Part shown: positions 17,241-26,230 of the stretch, piece by piece
Numbering within the stretch: the stretch's first letter is position 1
Layout of the letters: every line of letters starts with the position of its first letter
NCBI RefSeq assembly: GCF_041320595.1
Contig: NZ_CP166625.1
Span: 5,082,001-5,146,000, forward strand
Reading direction: 5' to 3'
From: Pleomorphomonas sp. PLEO
GTDB lineage: Bacteria > Pseudomonadota > Alphaproteobacteria > Rhizobiales > Pleomorphomonadaceae
DNA length: 64,000 bases
Made by a program: the position numbers and the translations under genes
The notes under the pieces: model-generated
What the model saw: only the letters and a program-made list of their open reading frames with translations
What the model was told of the DNA's origin: nothing
Database searches by the model: none

Positions 17241-17267
17241 AAATGGCATTCAGGCCATTTCATTTTT
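17241..17267 (+). terminator. Rho-independent terminator after LysR gene
   Basis: AAATGGC and GCCATTT arms with a six-base loop are followed by CATTTTT. It lies between the convergent LysR and TetR genes and functions best on the plus strand. Confidence 0.7.
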
Positions 17268-17285
17268 CCTTCTATTGGATATTTT

Positions 17286-17957
17286 TTATAAACGCTTCTG
17301 GTCGATTCCGTAATATTTGAGAAAGAGTCGGACTCCACTATTAATCAGTGCTTCATATTGTTCTAAAGAATCTGGCCGCATCGCAAGTAACCAGGTCAGC
17401 GGCAAATCAGCGGCTACAAGCCCGAGAAACTGTTTTACGGCCAAATTTACATCATCGATTTGCAACAGCCCCTGCTGGACGGCTTCGTTGAAAAAAGCTG
17501 CAATTTCAGCCTGATGGTGGCCTGGGCCTGCCTCCATGAATATGGTGGCGACTTCGGGGAATTGCTTCACTATGGAAATAATAAGACGATAAAATTCCAC
17601 CCCCCGGTTATTTAGAAATATGCTTGTAAAATTCCGGGCAATATTCCGGAGTTCATCTTCAATATCCTGAATTGGAAATACCACCGGAGACAATAAAGCA
17701 GGAGCAACAGCCTTACACTCTTCCTGCACAAGTGTGAACAGCAGCTGTTGTTTGGTTTCGAAATACGCATAGACGGTTGCCTTCGACACGCCAGCCTCAT
17801 GCGCGATCAGGTCCATGCTGGCACGATCGTAGCCGTATTCAAGAAAGACAGACCGCGCGGTATCCAGCACCAGCCTGAATTTTTCACCCTCGCGACCTCG
17901 CCCCTTTTTGTGGAAAGAGGCGGGGCGGGATGGCCGGGCGTCTGCCACGACTTCCAT
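17286..17957 (-). CDS. TetR/AcrR-family regulator of the adjacent efflux operon
   Basis: This 223-residue repressor has a basic N-terminal tail and a TetR helix-turn-helix at about residues 46-66 (MDLIAHEAGVSKATVYAYF). The C-terminal part is a ligand-binding helical domain. It is divergent from the outer-membrane factor gene at 18070, and the 112-base spacer carries two matching TTTTGACA-type inverted repeats, so control of the RND operon and of itself is a strong inference. The gene is clearly richer in A and T than its neighbours, which suggests separate acquisition. Confidence 0.95.
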   Translation of the reverse strand: MEVVADARPSRPASFHKKGRGREGEKFRLVLDTARSVFLEYGYDRASMDLIAHEAGVSKATVYAYFETKQQLLFTLVQEECKAVAPALLSPVVFPIQDIEDELRNIARNFTSIFLNNRGVEFYRLIISIVKQFPEVATIFMEAGPGHHQAEIAAFFNEAVQQGLLQIDDVNLAVKQFLGLVAADLPLTWLLAMRPDSLEQYEALINSGVRLFLKYYGIDQKRL

Positions 17958-17972
17958 CGGTCTTCACTCCGT

Positions 17973-17990
17973 TTTGACAACTGCGTCACA
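17973..17990. promoter_or_regulatory. TetR-type operator, copy 1 (imperfect)
   Basis: TTTGACA-ACTG-CGTCACA differs from the second, perfect copy at two positions of the right arm. It starts 16 bases upstream of the TetR start codon, a position suited to autoregulation. Confidence 0.6.
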
Positions 17991-18008
17991 CAGTTTGCGT
18001 TGACTCCT

Positions 18009-18026
18009 TTTGACACCATTGTCAAA
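18009..18026. promoter_or_regulatory. TetR-type operator, copy 2 (perfect inverted repeat)
   Basis: TTTGACA-CCAT-TGTCAAA has perfect seven-base arms. It is 36 bases (between three and four helical turns) from copy 1 and 43 bases before the efflux operon's first start codon. Confidence 0.7.
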
Positions 18027-18069
18027 TTCGGCAAATTGAACTGAACGGTTTAGATCAGAATGGAGCATC

Positions 18070-19668
18070 ATGGACGAGCCGATACCCCTGCTAGGCAACT
18101 CGCGCAGATCCTGGCTAGGGCCGGGACAACTCGTTGGCTGGTCGACCGCGCTTCTGCTGGCCGGCTGCACAATGGGCCCGGATTTCGGCACACCGCCCGC
18201 GCCTAATGTCCTCGGCTACACGGCGGATAAACTGAGCGGCACCACCTCGGTCAGCGGGATCGCTGGCGGGCAGGCCCAGCAGTTTGCCTATGGACACGAT
18301 GTCGACGCAGCTTGGTGGACGCTGTTCGGATCAAAGCAAATCAACGCTTTCGTCGACGAGGCGATCCGCAACCATCCTGACGTGGCAGCCGCGCAATATG
18401 CCTTACGTGCCGCCCGCGAGTCGGCCCTGGCGGAACAGGGCGGTCTATTCCCGCAGGTTTCCACGAGCAACTCCGCCACACGCGAAGGCAGCGCCGCAAG
18501 CGGGAGCACGCCGTCATCGGTCTACAATCTCTATGATGCCTCGGTCAGCGTCTCCTATTCTTTGGACCTTTTTGGTGGGGAACGGCGCCAAATCGAAGAA
18601 AAATGGGCCGAGGCCGACTATCAGCAATTCGAACTCGAAGCGACTTACCTGTCGCTCACAGCAAATGTCGTGAACGCGGCTCTGACGGAAGCCTCACTCA
18701 AGGCTCAGATCAAGGCCACCGAGGACATCATCCGTCTGCAACGCGATCAGCTGACGCGCATTCGGCAGCAGTTCAACCTCGGCGCCAAGCCCAATTCCGA
18801 CGTGCTGTCGCAACAGTCCACGCTGGCGCAGACCGAGGCCGACTTGCCGCCGCTGCAGAAGCAGTTGGCACAAGAGCGTAATGCTCTGATGGTTTATCTT
18901 GGCCGCCTGCCCAGCCAGGACCGCGGTGAAAGCGTCGAGCTGTCGTCGCTGCGGCTGCCACGTTCGCTGCCGGTCAGCCTGCCGTCGAACCTGGTTCGCC
19001 AGCGCCCGGACATAAAGGCCGCCGAAGCGTCGCTGCATGAAGCGACGGCAAGCGTCGGCGTCTCGATTGCCAACCTCTTGCCGCAGGTCAGCCTCAGCGG
19101 CAGTGCCAGCACGAGCGCGGCAAAAACCAGCTCGCTGTTTTCCAGCGATGCTCTGGGCTGGAGCGTTGCTGCCAGCGTGAGCCAAAAGCTGCTGGACGGT
19201 GGCAGTCTATTCCACAAGAAAGAGGCCTCCGTCGCCCAGTACGAACAGAGCCTCGCTCTCTACAAAAGCACCGTAAACTCCGCCTTCCAAGACGTCGCCA
19301 ACGCTCTCCGGGCCGTTCAATTCGACGCCAAGACACTGCAAGCCCAATCGGCGTCCGAAAAAGCGGCCCGCGACAGCCTGGCCATGGCGCAGGAACAATA
19401 CAAGACGGGCGCTGTCGACTACCCCACCGTCTCCAACGCTCAGCAGACCTATCAAAACGCGGTCATCGCTCGGGTCAAGGCTCAGGCAACCCGCTACACC
19501 GACACCGTCGCCCTTTATCAGGCTTTGGGCGGAGGCTGGTGGAACCGCAACGACCAGACCGATCAGTCGCAACCGCGCACCAAGCCCGGCTATTTCGCCG
19601 GTCCCGACGCCGTTGCCAGCATCCAAACCACAAACAATGCTCAGAACCAGAAGGAACAGGCGCGATGA
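18070..19668 (+). CDS. RND efflux outer-membrane lipoprotein (NodT/OprM type)
   Basis: This 532-residue TolC-like channel has a lipobox LLAGC with the acylated cysteine at residue 33, followed by TMGPDF, typical for this family. Two coiled-coil/OEP domains follow, with the repeated motif RQRPDIKAAEASL in the middle. The C-terminal 40 residues are a polar tail. It is the first gene of the operon, an order less common than having the outer-membrane gene last. Its stop overlaps the adaptor start by four bases. Confidence 0.95.
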   Translation: MDEPIPLLGNSRRSWLGPGQLVGWSTALLLAGCTMGPDFGTPPAPNVLGYTADKLSGTTSVSGIAGGQAQQFAYGHDVDAAWWTLFGSKQINAFVDEAIRNHPDVAAAQYALRAARESALAEQGGLFPQVSTSNSATREGSAASGSTPSSVYNLYDASVSVSYSLDLFGGERRQIEEKWAEADYQQFELEATYLSLTANVVNAALTEASLKAQIKATEDIIRLQRDQLTRIRQQFNLGAKPNSDVLSQQSTLAQTEADLPPLQKQLAQERNALMVYLGRLPSQDRGESVELSSLRLPRSLPVSLPSNLVRQRPDIKAAEASLHEATASVGVSIANLLPQVSLSGSASTSAAKTSSLFSSDALGWSVAASVSQKLLDGGSLFHKKEASVAQYEQSLALYKSTVNSAFQDVANALRAVQFDAKTLQAQSASEKAARDSLAMAQEQYKTGAVDYPTVSNAQQTYQNAVIARVKAQATRYTDTVALYQALGGGWWNRNDQTDQSQPRTKPGYFAGPDAVASIQTTNNAQNQKEQAR

Positions 19669-20786
19669 TCAAGCGCATGACGATCATGTTGCTCGCGACC
19701 GGCACGGTGCTGGGCGGCCTCTACGGTTTCCAGGTCTTCAAGGCCGGTATGATCCAAAAGGTCATGGCCAGCATCGCCAATCCGCCGCAGACCGTTTCGA
19801 CCACTGTGGCCAATTTCACGGACTGGCAGGACAAAATTGAAGCGGTCGGAACCTTGAAGGCCGCCAACGGCGCCGATCTGGCCTTGCAGGCCTCCGGCAT
19901 CGTCGAGGATATCAGCTTCAAGTCCGGCGACACGGTCGCGGCCGGCCAAACCCTTTTGAGGCTTATCGCCCACGAGGACGTGGCCAAGCTGGCGTCGCTG
20001 CAAGCGACCACCGACAATTATCGCATCACTTTCAATCGCGACCGACAACAGCTGAAGATCAATGCCGTCAGTCAAGCCACCGTCGACGCCGACGAGGCTA
20101 ATCTGAAGAATGCGCAGGCGCTCGCCGACCAGCAACAGGCGATCATCGACCAGAAGACGCTCAGAGCACCGTTCGCCGGCCGCCTCGGCATTCGTTCGGC
20201 CGATCTCGGTCAATACCTGACCGCCGGAACGACGATCGTCACCCTGCAGTCGCTCGATGTTCTGTATGTCGACATGTACCTGCCGCAGCAGACGATCAGC
20301 CAACTGAAGACCGGACAGGCAATCGCCATGACCGTCGATGCCTATCCGGCAAAGACTTTTACCGGGCAGGTATCCGCCATCAGCCCCAAAGTCGATAGTT
20401 CATCGAGGAACGTGCTGGTGCGCGCCACGATGGACAACACGGACGGCCTGTTATTGCCGGGCATGTTCGGTCGTGTGGAAATCGCCACCGGTTCCAGCAT
20501 GAAGCTGGTGACCCTGCCGCAGACAGCGATCGTTTATAACCCTTACGGAAGCATCGCCTTCGTCGTCGACAAGAGCGCCGATGGACAAAAGCAGCGAGCT
20601 GTTCGCCAAACCTTCGTCAAGACCGGCAACGTGCGTGGCGACAACGTCTCCATCACGGACGGCATCAAGCCCGGCGACGAGGTGGTGGTGGCCGGTCAGA
20701 TCAAGCTTGGTAACGGCACCCCTGTCGTGGTCGACAACAGCCACGTTCCGACGTCCGAAGACACCCCCGTCGTCACCGACCAATAG
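19665..20786 (+). CDS. RND efflux periplasmic adaptor (membrane fusion protein)
   Basis: This 373-residue adaptor has an N-terminal membrane anchor (residues 4-25), a barrel-sandwich/lipoyl half near ALQASGIVEDISFKSGDTV, a short helical hairpin, the second lipoyl half DQKTLRAPFAGRLGIR and a beta-barrel domain. The start at 19665 overlaps the previous stop; the longer in-frame extension to 19539 lies inside the upstream gene. It links the inner-membrane pump to the outer-membrane channel. Confidence 0.95.
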   Translation: MIKRMTIMLLATGTVLGGLYGFQVFKAGMIQKVMASIANPPQTVSTTVANFTDWQDKIEAVGTLKAANGADLALQASGIVEDISFKSGDTVAAGQTLLRLIAHEDVAKLASLQATTDNYRITFNRDRQQLKINAVSQATVDADEANLKNAQALADQQQAIIDQKTLRAPFAGRLGIRSADLGQYLTAGTTIVTLQSLDVLYVDMYLPQQTISQLKTGQAIAMTVDAYPAKTFTGQVSAISPKVDSSSRNVLVRATMDNTDGLLLPGMFGRVEIATGSSMKLVTLPQTAIVYNPYGSIAFVVDKSADGQKQRAVRQTFVKTGNVRGDNVSITDGIKPGDEVVVAGQIKLGNGTPVVVDNSHVPTSEDTPVVTDQ

Positions 20787-20795
20787 GACGCTGCC

Positions 20796-23700
20796 ATGAA
20801 GAGCTTTACCGACATCTTCGTACGTCGGCCCGTCCTTGCCTTGGTGGTCAGCGCGCTGATCCTGGTGCTCGGCTTGCGGTCGATGACCTCGCTCCCGATT
20901 CTGCAATATCCGGAGACCCAGAACGCGATCGTAACCGTCACGACGACCTACGCGGGCGCCGATTCCGATATCATCGCCGGGTTCATCACCACACCGCTAG
21001 AGAACGCGATCGCCCAAGCCAACGGCATCGACTACATGACGTCAACCAGCCAGACCGGCGTCAGCACGATCACCGTCAACCTCCGGCTCAACTACGACTC
21101 CGGCAAGGCGCTGACCGAAATCAACACCAAGGTGAATTCGGTGTTGAACCAGCTGCCGTCAGGCGCCGAGCAACCGACCTTGGCGCTGAAGGTCGGCCAA
21201 ACAATCGATTCCATGTACATCGGCTTTGCGAGCACGGCGCTCAATGCCAATCAGATAACCGATTATCTGACACGCGTCGTGCAGCCACGCCTGCAGGCGG
21301 TGGCAGGCGTGCAGACGGCCGAGGTGGTCGGCGGCAAGAAATTCGCACTCAGGGCATGGCTCGATCCGATCAAGCTCGCCGCTTACGGACTGAGCGCGAC
21401 CGACGTGTCGAGCGCTCTCACCAGCAACGACTACATCTCCGGCCTCGGCACCACCAAGGGGCAACTCGTTCAGATCAATCTCACTTCATCAACCAACCTG
21501 CACTCGCTTGAAGAATACAGGAACCTGGTCGTCAAGGAGAGCGACGGCGCCATCATCCATCTGAGCGACGTGGCCAACGTGACGCTGGGCAACGACGACT
21601 ACGATTCGAGCATTAGCTTTAACAACCAGCCAGCCGTCGCCATCGGCATCCAGGTGGCGCCGAGCGCCAACCTTCTCAACACCATCAACGGCGTCAAAGC
21701 CCTGCTGCCTGATATCACGGCGCAACTGCCGACAGGTCTCTCCGGGCAGATCATCTATGATTCCACCGACTTCGTGAACAGTTCGATCAGCGAAGTGGTG
21801 CACACGCTTTTCGAAGCCGGACTGATCGTGACCGTGGTGGTCTTCCTCTTCCTCGGCTCCTGGCGCTCGGTTCTGATTCCCATCGTGGCTATCCCGCTGT
21901 CACTGATCGGTACCTTTGCCCTGATGCTGGTGATGGGCTTTTCCATCAACCTATTGACCCTGTTGGCACTGGTGCTAGCCATCGGTCTGGTCGTCGATGA
22001 TGCGATCATCGTCGTGGAAGGCGTCAACCGCCATATGGACGAAGGCATGAAGCCGTTCGACGCCGCACTGGCGGCGGCGCGGTCTCTGGCCAGCCCCATC
22101 ATCGCCATGACCGTGGTGCTCATCGCCGTTTATGTGCCCGTCGGCTTCCAGGGAGGGCTTACCGGCGCGCTCTTCACGGAATTCGCCTTTACGCTCGCCA
22201 GTGCCGTGGCTGTTTCGGCGGTGATCGCGCTGACGTTGTCGCCGATGAACTGCGCCTACCTGCTCCGGCCCATCCCGCGCGACAGCTCGTCTTTTGAGGC
22301 GCGTTTCGTGCATCTGATCGATCGGACCATGGAACGGCTGAGCCACGGCTATCGCCGGCTGCTTGAAGGCACCCTGAATTCGGTCTCTGTGGTCCTCGTC
22401 TTCGGTGCCATCGTCCTCAGCAGTATCTACTGGCTTTATACGTCCTCGACCAGCGAGCTTGCTCCCGAAGAGGACCAAGGCGTCATCATGACGTTGACGA
22501 CAGCTTCGCCCACCGCGACGCTACGGCAACGCCAGTTTTACTCCGAACAGGCCTATCAGGCCTTGTCTAAACACCCTGAAACCGAGCTGGTTTTCCAGAT
22601 CGAAATGCCAGGACAATCCATCGCCGGCTGGGTCCTCAAACCCTGGGACCAGCGGGCGGCAACGACCAAGACGCTGCAGCCCGCGGTCCAGTCAGAGTTG
22701 AATGGCATCGCCGGTGTCAGAACCGTGGCTTTCCAGCCGGCACCACTGCCCGGCAGCAACGGCCTGCCGATCCAGTTCGTGCTTTCGACCACCAAGGAGT
22801 TCAAGGACCTCAACGACGTCTCAAACCAGTTCATCGCCGACGCGTTGAAAACTGGACGGTTCATCTTCCTCGATACCGATCTCAAGTTCGATCAGCCGCA
22901 GGCGCGGATCGTGTTCGATCGTGAAAAGGTCGCCCAGATGGGGCTGAACATGTCGAGCATCGGTGGGGGGCTCGCCACCATGCTCGGTGGTAACAACACC
23001 GGCTACTTCAGCCTTGATGGCAGATCCTACAAGGTCATTCCGCAGGTGCAGCAGATGTCGCGCCTGAATGTAGACGACGTGCTCAACTATCATATCAAGA
23101 CCAGCGACGGGCAGAGCATTCCGCTCTCGACCGTCGCGCATGTGGAGACCGTCGCTACGCCGCAGTCGCTCAACCACTTCCAACAAGTCAACGCGGCCAC
23201 CATCTCGGGCGTCGCGATGCCGGGCGTTGCCATGGGCGAGGCGCTCCAGACGCTGCAGGATCTGGCCGCCAAGTCGTTGCCGCCGGGCTATTCGGTTGAC
23301 TACGGCGGACAGTCGCGACAGCAGATCAAGGAGTCGGGCGGGTTCGTCACGACATTCGCCTTCGCGGTGATCATCATCTTCCTGGCGCTGGCAGCTCTGT
23401 TCAACAGCTTCCGTGACCCGCTGGTGATCCTGGTTTCGATCCCCATGTCGCTGTTCGGCGCGCTGATCTTCATCAGTCTCGGTGTTGGTGGTGCCAGCAT
23501 CAACATCTACACTCAGGTTGGACTGGTGACCTTGATGGGGCTCGTCAGCAAGCACGGTATTCTGATGCTTGAAGTCGCCAACGAACATCGAGCCGCCGGT
23601 AAATCCAAGCGCGAGGCCATCGTCGAAGCGGCGGAGATCCGGCTGCGGCCGATCCTGATGACCACGGCGGCCATGGTGCTCGGCGTCGTTCCGCTGATCT

Positions 23701-23876
23701 TGTCCTCCGGCGCGGGCGCAGCCTCCCGCTACGCCATGGGCTTGGTGATTGCCAGCGGGCTGACGATCGGAACTTTTTTCACTCTGTTCGTGGTGCCTAC
23801 GGTCTACGTCCTGATTGCCAAATCGGACAAACCCCGCAGCGCGGATGAAGTCGAAGCTGCGCCTACTGCAATATGA
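20796..23876 (+). CDS. RND multidrug efflux permease (AcrB/MexB family)
   Basis: This 1026-residue inner-membrane proton/drug antiporter has the usual twelve membrane segments and two large periplasmic loops. The proton-relay acidic pair is present in GLVVDDAIIVVEGVNRHM in segment 4. The N-terminus FTDIFVRRPVLALV and C-terminal GLVSKHGILMLEVANEH are typical. The length fits the shorter proteobacterial multidrug subgroup. It ends the TetR-controlled operon and is followed by a long GC hairpin. Confidence 0.96.
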   Translation: MKSFTDIFVRRPVLALVVSALILVLGLRSMTSLPILQYPETQNAIVTVTTTYAGADSDIIAGFITTPLENAIAQANGIDYMTSTSQTGVSTITVNLRLNYDSGKALTEINTKVNSVLNQLPSGAEQPTLALKVGQTIDSMYIGFASTALNANQITDYLTRVVQPRLQAVAGVQTAEVVGGKKFALRAWLDPIKLAAYGLSATDVSSALTSNDYISGLGTTKGQLVQINLTSSTNLHSLEEYRNLVVKESDGAIIHLSDVANVTLGNDDYDSSISFNNQPAVAIGIQVAPSANLLNTINGVKALLPDITAQLPTGLSGQIIYDSTDFVNSSISEVVHTLFEAGLIVTVVVFLFLGSWRSVLIPIVAIPLSLIGTFALMLVMGFSINLLTLLALVLAIGLVVDDAIIVVEGVNRHMDEGMKPFDAALAAARSLASPIIAMTVVLIAVYVPVGFQGGLTGALFTEFAFTLASAVAVSAVIALTLSPMNCAYLLRPIPRDSSSFEARFVHLIDRTMERLSHGYRRLLEGTLNSVSVVLVFGAIVLSSIYWLYTSSTSELAPEEDQGVIMTLTTASPTATLRQRQFYSEQAYQALSKHPETELVFQIEMPGQSIAGWVLKPWDQRAATTKTLQPAVQSELNGIAGVRTVAFQPAPLPGSNGLPIQFVLSTTKEFKDLNDVSNQFIADALKTGRFIFLDTDLKFDQPQARIVFDREKVAQMGLNMSSIGGGLATMLGGNNTGYFSLDGRSYKVIPQVQQMSRLNVDDVLNYHIKTSDGQSIPLSTVAHVETVATPQSLNHFQQVNAATISGVAMPGVAMGEALQTLQDLAAKSLPPGYSVDYGGQSRQQIKESGGFVTTFAFAVIIIFLALAALFNSFRDPLVILVSIPMSLFGALIFISLGVGGASINIYTQVGLVTLMGLVSKHGILMLEVANEHRAAGKSKREAIVEAAEIRLRPILMTTAAMVLGVVPLILSSGAGAASRYAMGLVIASGLTIGTFFTLFVVPTVYVLIAKSDKPRSADEVEAAPTAI

Positions 23877-23880
23877 AACC

Positions 23881-23907
23881 GTCACCCCGGGAGCTCCCCG
23901 GGGTGAC
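23881..23907 (+). terminator. GC-rich hairpin ending the efflux operon
   Basis: A long, almost perfect inverted repeat (GTCACCCC ... GGGGTGAC around GGGAGCTCCC) starts five bases after the stop. No T run follows, so termination may need Rho; the position supports an operon end. Confidence 0.5.
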
Positions 23908-24088
23908 CTCCCCGCCTCTTGAACGCGGCCGAGTGCGAGGGAAGGCGCCCAAGCGCGCCCCTCCTGACAACCCACGACGATGACGCGTTATCCGACGCTC
24001 TGGCGGCCACCATCGCCACTCGGCATCCTGCGAACCGGCGTACTTTCGCTGGAACATCCCATCTCCCCGACCGACTTCCGCCCCTTGC

Positions 24089-24117
24089 TTGACAGCCTCC
24101 GCAATCGTCCGTAAAAA
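24089..24117 (+). promoter_or_regulatory. Sigma-70-type promoter of the amino-acid ABC operon
   Basis: TTGACA at 24089-24094 is followed after exactly 17 bases by TAAAAA at 24112-24117. The LacI-type operator begins three bases later, over the likely transcription start. Confidence 0.65.
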
Positions 24118-24119
24118 AA

Positions 24120-24135
24120 GTGAAACCGCTTTCAC
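24120..24135. promoter_or_regulatory. LacI-family operator
   Basis: GTGAAACCGCTTTCAC has perfect six-base arms GTGAAA/TTTCAC around CCGC and closely matches known LacI/PurR/GalR-type sites. It overlaps the likely start of transcription, so binding would repress. The LacI gene at 28089 at the end of the cluster is the likely binder. Confidence 0.75.
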
Positions 24136-24159
24136 AATCATAACGGCGGGGGAACACTG

Positions 24160-24822
24160 GTGCGTTTCTGGAGGGTGATCGAGCCCTACATCGGCTTTCT
24201 GTTGCAGGGCTTTGCCCTGACTGTGGCTGCTTGCCTGCTGGCGATTGCCGGCGCGGTGCTGCTCGGCGCGCTGACGGCCTCATTACGCTCGTCGGATAAT
24301 CGGTTGGTACGCGGCATTGCCAACGCCTACGGCGACGTGTTCCGCAACGTGCCCTTCCTCGTTCAGTTGTTTTTCTTCTTCTACGGTCTGCCTGAACTCG
24401 GAATCTACGTTGGCGCCTTCGAGACCGGCGTCATTGCCATGTCGATCGCCGGTGGCGCCTTCGTCTCCGATGTCATCCTATCGGGCATCCTGACTGTCGA
24501 TGCCGGGGTGATCGATGCCGCCAAGGTATCTGGCCTCAGCCGTTTCAAGATCTTCACCCGCATCGTACTGCCGATTGCCATGCGCGTCTCGGTGCGACCA
24601 ATGGGCTCGGTGCTGATTAACCTGGTTCTAACCTCGTCGATCCTGTCCACCATCACCGTCAATGAACTGACCGGTACCGCCAAGATCGTCGCTGCCACCA
24701 CCTTCAAGCCGTTCGAGGTCTATGCGGTGCTCCTGGTGCTCTACGCATCGCTGACGACGCTGCTCTCCTTCGCCATCTCGGCGGTGCATCACCGCCTCAA
24801 CCGCTTCATGACGGGGGGCTGA
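24160..24822 (+). CDS. Polar amino-acid ABC transporter permease (HisM/GlnP family)
   Basis: This 220-residue inner-membrane permease has the N-terminal segment FLLQGFALTVAACLLAI and the family motif RNVPFLVQLFFFFYGLPELG at about residue 65. The EAA-loop region is DAAKVSGLSRFKIFTRIVLP. The start is GTG at 24160 with GGCGGGGG upstream. It is the first gene of a five-gene operon behind a LacI-type operator. The stop overlaps the next start (TGATG). Confidence 0.94.
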   Translation: MRFWRVIEPYIGFLLQGFALTVAACLLAIAGAVLLGALTASLRSSDNRLVRGIANAYGDVFRNVPFLVQLFFFFYGLPELGIYVGAFETGVIAMSIAGGAFVSDVILSGILTVDAGVIDAAKVSGLSRFKIFTRIVLPIAMRVSVRPMGSVLINLVLTSSILSTITVNELTGTAKIVAATTFKPFEVYAVLLVLYASLTTLLSFAISAVHHRLNRFMTGG

Positions 24823-25493
24823 TGCGCTACGCCGATTTCACCCCCTATGACATCATTCTTCTGCTGCAAGGGCTTGGTGTCACGCTGGCTCTGTTCATCG
24901 GCACGACGCTGATCGGATTGGCGATCGGGCTTTTGCTGGCCGTCGTCCACCACTACCGGCTGCCGGGCTGTCGACCGGTCATCGTCGTCATGACCGAGGC
25001 GCTGAAGAATTCGCCGGTGCTGGTTCAGTTGTTCCTGGTGTTCTTCGGCATTCCCGCCTTCCTGCATATTAGGATGACACCGGTCGAGGCGGCGACACTG
25101 ACCATCAGCCTCAACACCGCCGCCTTCGCTTTCGTTGTCTTCCGCTCCGGGATCGAATCCGTCGATCGCGATCAGATCGAAGCGGCCAAGGTATTCGGCC
25201 TTAACCGGTCCCAGATTTTGCGGCTCGTCATCGCGCCGCAGGCCGCCGCCTTCGCCGTCGGACCGCTGGTCGGCATCCTGGTCAACCAGTTGCAGGTGAC
25301 CTCGCTGATCTCAGTCATTGGCGTGTTCGACCTCACCAAGATCGGCAACATCCTGAACCTCAGGACGCTGCAGCCCTTCATCGTCTGGGCGGTGATTGGG
25401 CTCATCTATTATCTCGCAGCAAAGGCACTTGCTCATGCCGGCGGCCGCATCGAGGCGGCGCTCCGCAAGTCCGTCAAATGGGGAGGCATCTGA
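24822..25493 (+). CDS. Polar amino-acid ABC transporter permease (HisQ/GlnP family)
   Basis: This 223-residue permease is the partner of the preceding one. It has the motif LKNSPVLVQLFLVFFGIPAF near residue 65 and the coupling-loop segment EAAKVFGLNRSQILRLVIAP. Start and stop overlap both neighbours, so the three transporter subunits are translationally coupled. The pair forms the heterodimeric channel for an amino-acid-like substrate. Confidence 0.94.
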   Translation: MRYADFTPYDIILLLQGLGVTLALFIGTTLIGLAIGLLLAVVHHYRLPGCRPVIVVMTEALKNSPVLVQLFLVFFGIPAFLHIRMTPVEAATLTISLNTAAFAFVVFRSGIESVDRDQIEAAKVFGLNRSQILRLVIAPQAAAFAVGPLVGILVNQLQVTSLISVIGVFDLTKIGNILNLRTLQPFIVWAVIGLIYYLAAKALAHAGGRIEAALRKSVKWGGI

Positions 25494-26227
25494 TGATCGT
25501 CGCCGAAAACGTCGAGAAGCGCTTCGGCGAGACGCTCGTGCTGAAGCGCGTCAACCTTCGGGTCGAGCCGGGCGAGGTCGTGACCATCCTCGGGGCTTCC
25601 GGCTCCGGCAAGTCGACCTTGATCCGCTGCATCAACGGACTGGAGACGCTGTCCGGCGGACAGATCACTGTCGATGGCCATGACGTCTCCACCAAGGCCG
25701 GCCTTGTCGCCGCCCGTCGAGCATCGGCTACCGTCTTCCAACTGTTCAACCTTTATCCGCACATGACGGCGCTTGGAAATATCACCCTCGCTCCGATCGA
25801 AGTGCTGAAGCTGCCGAAGGCGGAAGCCGAGGCGCGTGCCCGTGCGCTGCTCGACCGGGTCGGCCTGTCGGCGCAGGCCGATGCCTATCCGCAGCAGTTA
25901 TCCGGTGGACAACGCCAGCGCGTCGGCATCTGCCGGGCACTTGCCATGCAGCCGCGCTATCTGCTGCTTGACGAAGTAACCTCGGCCCTCGACCCGGAGA
26001 TGACCGGCGACGTGCTGCGCATCCTCGCCGGACTCGCCGCCGAGGGCACGACCATGGTGTTCGTCACCCATGAGATCGAATTCGCCCGCCACATCTCCAG
26101 CCGCATCGTATTCCTCGAGCAGGGCGAACTGATCGTCGATCTGCCAACGGCGGAATTCTTTGCCGAGGATGGCGGCCTTGCCGTGCCGCGCATCCGGCAG
26201 TTCCTGTCCAAGATGAAAAAGGACTGA
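25493..26227 (+). CDS. Amino-acid ABC transporter ATP-binding protein (GlnQ/HisP family)
   Basis: This 244-residue ATPase has Walker A GASGSGKST at 34-42, signature LSGGQRQRV, Walker B LLLDEVTSALDP and the switch histidine in FVTHEIEFARH. The valine in DEVT replaces the usual proline of DEPT, a tolerated change in this family. GGGAGG lies seven bases before the ATG at 25493, which overlaps the previous stop; an in-frame ATG at 25478 precedes that site and is less likely. Confidence 0.95.
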   Translation: MIVAENVEKRFGETLVLKRVNLRVEPGEVVTILGASGSGKSTLIRCINGLETLSGGQITVDGHDVSTKAGLVAARRASATVFQLFNLYPHMTALGNITLAPIEVLKLPKAEAEARARALLDRVGLSAQADAYPQQLSGGQRQRVGICRALAMQPRYLLLDEVTSALDPEMTGDVLRILAGLAAEGTTMVFVTHEIEFARHISSRIVFLEQGELIVDLPTAEFFAEDGGLAVPRIRQFLSKMKKD

Positions 26228-26230
26228 GCC

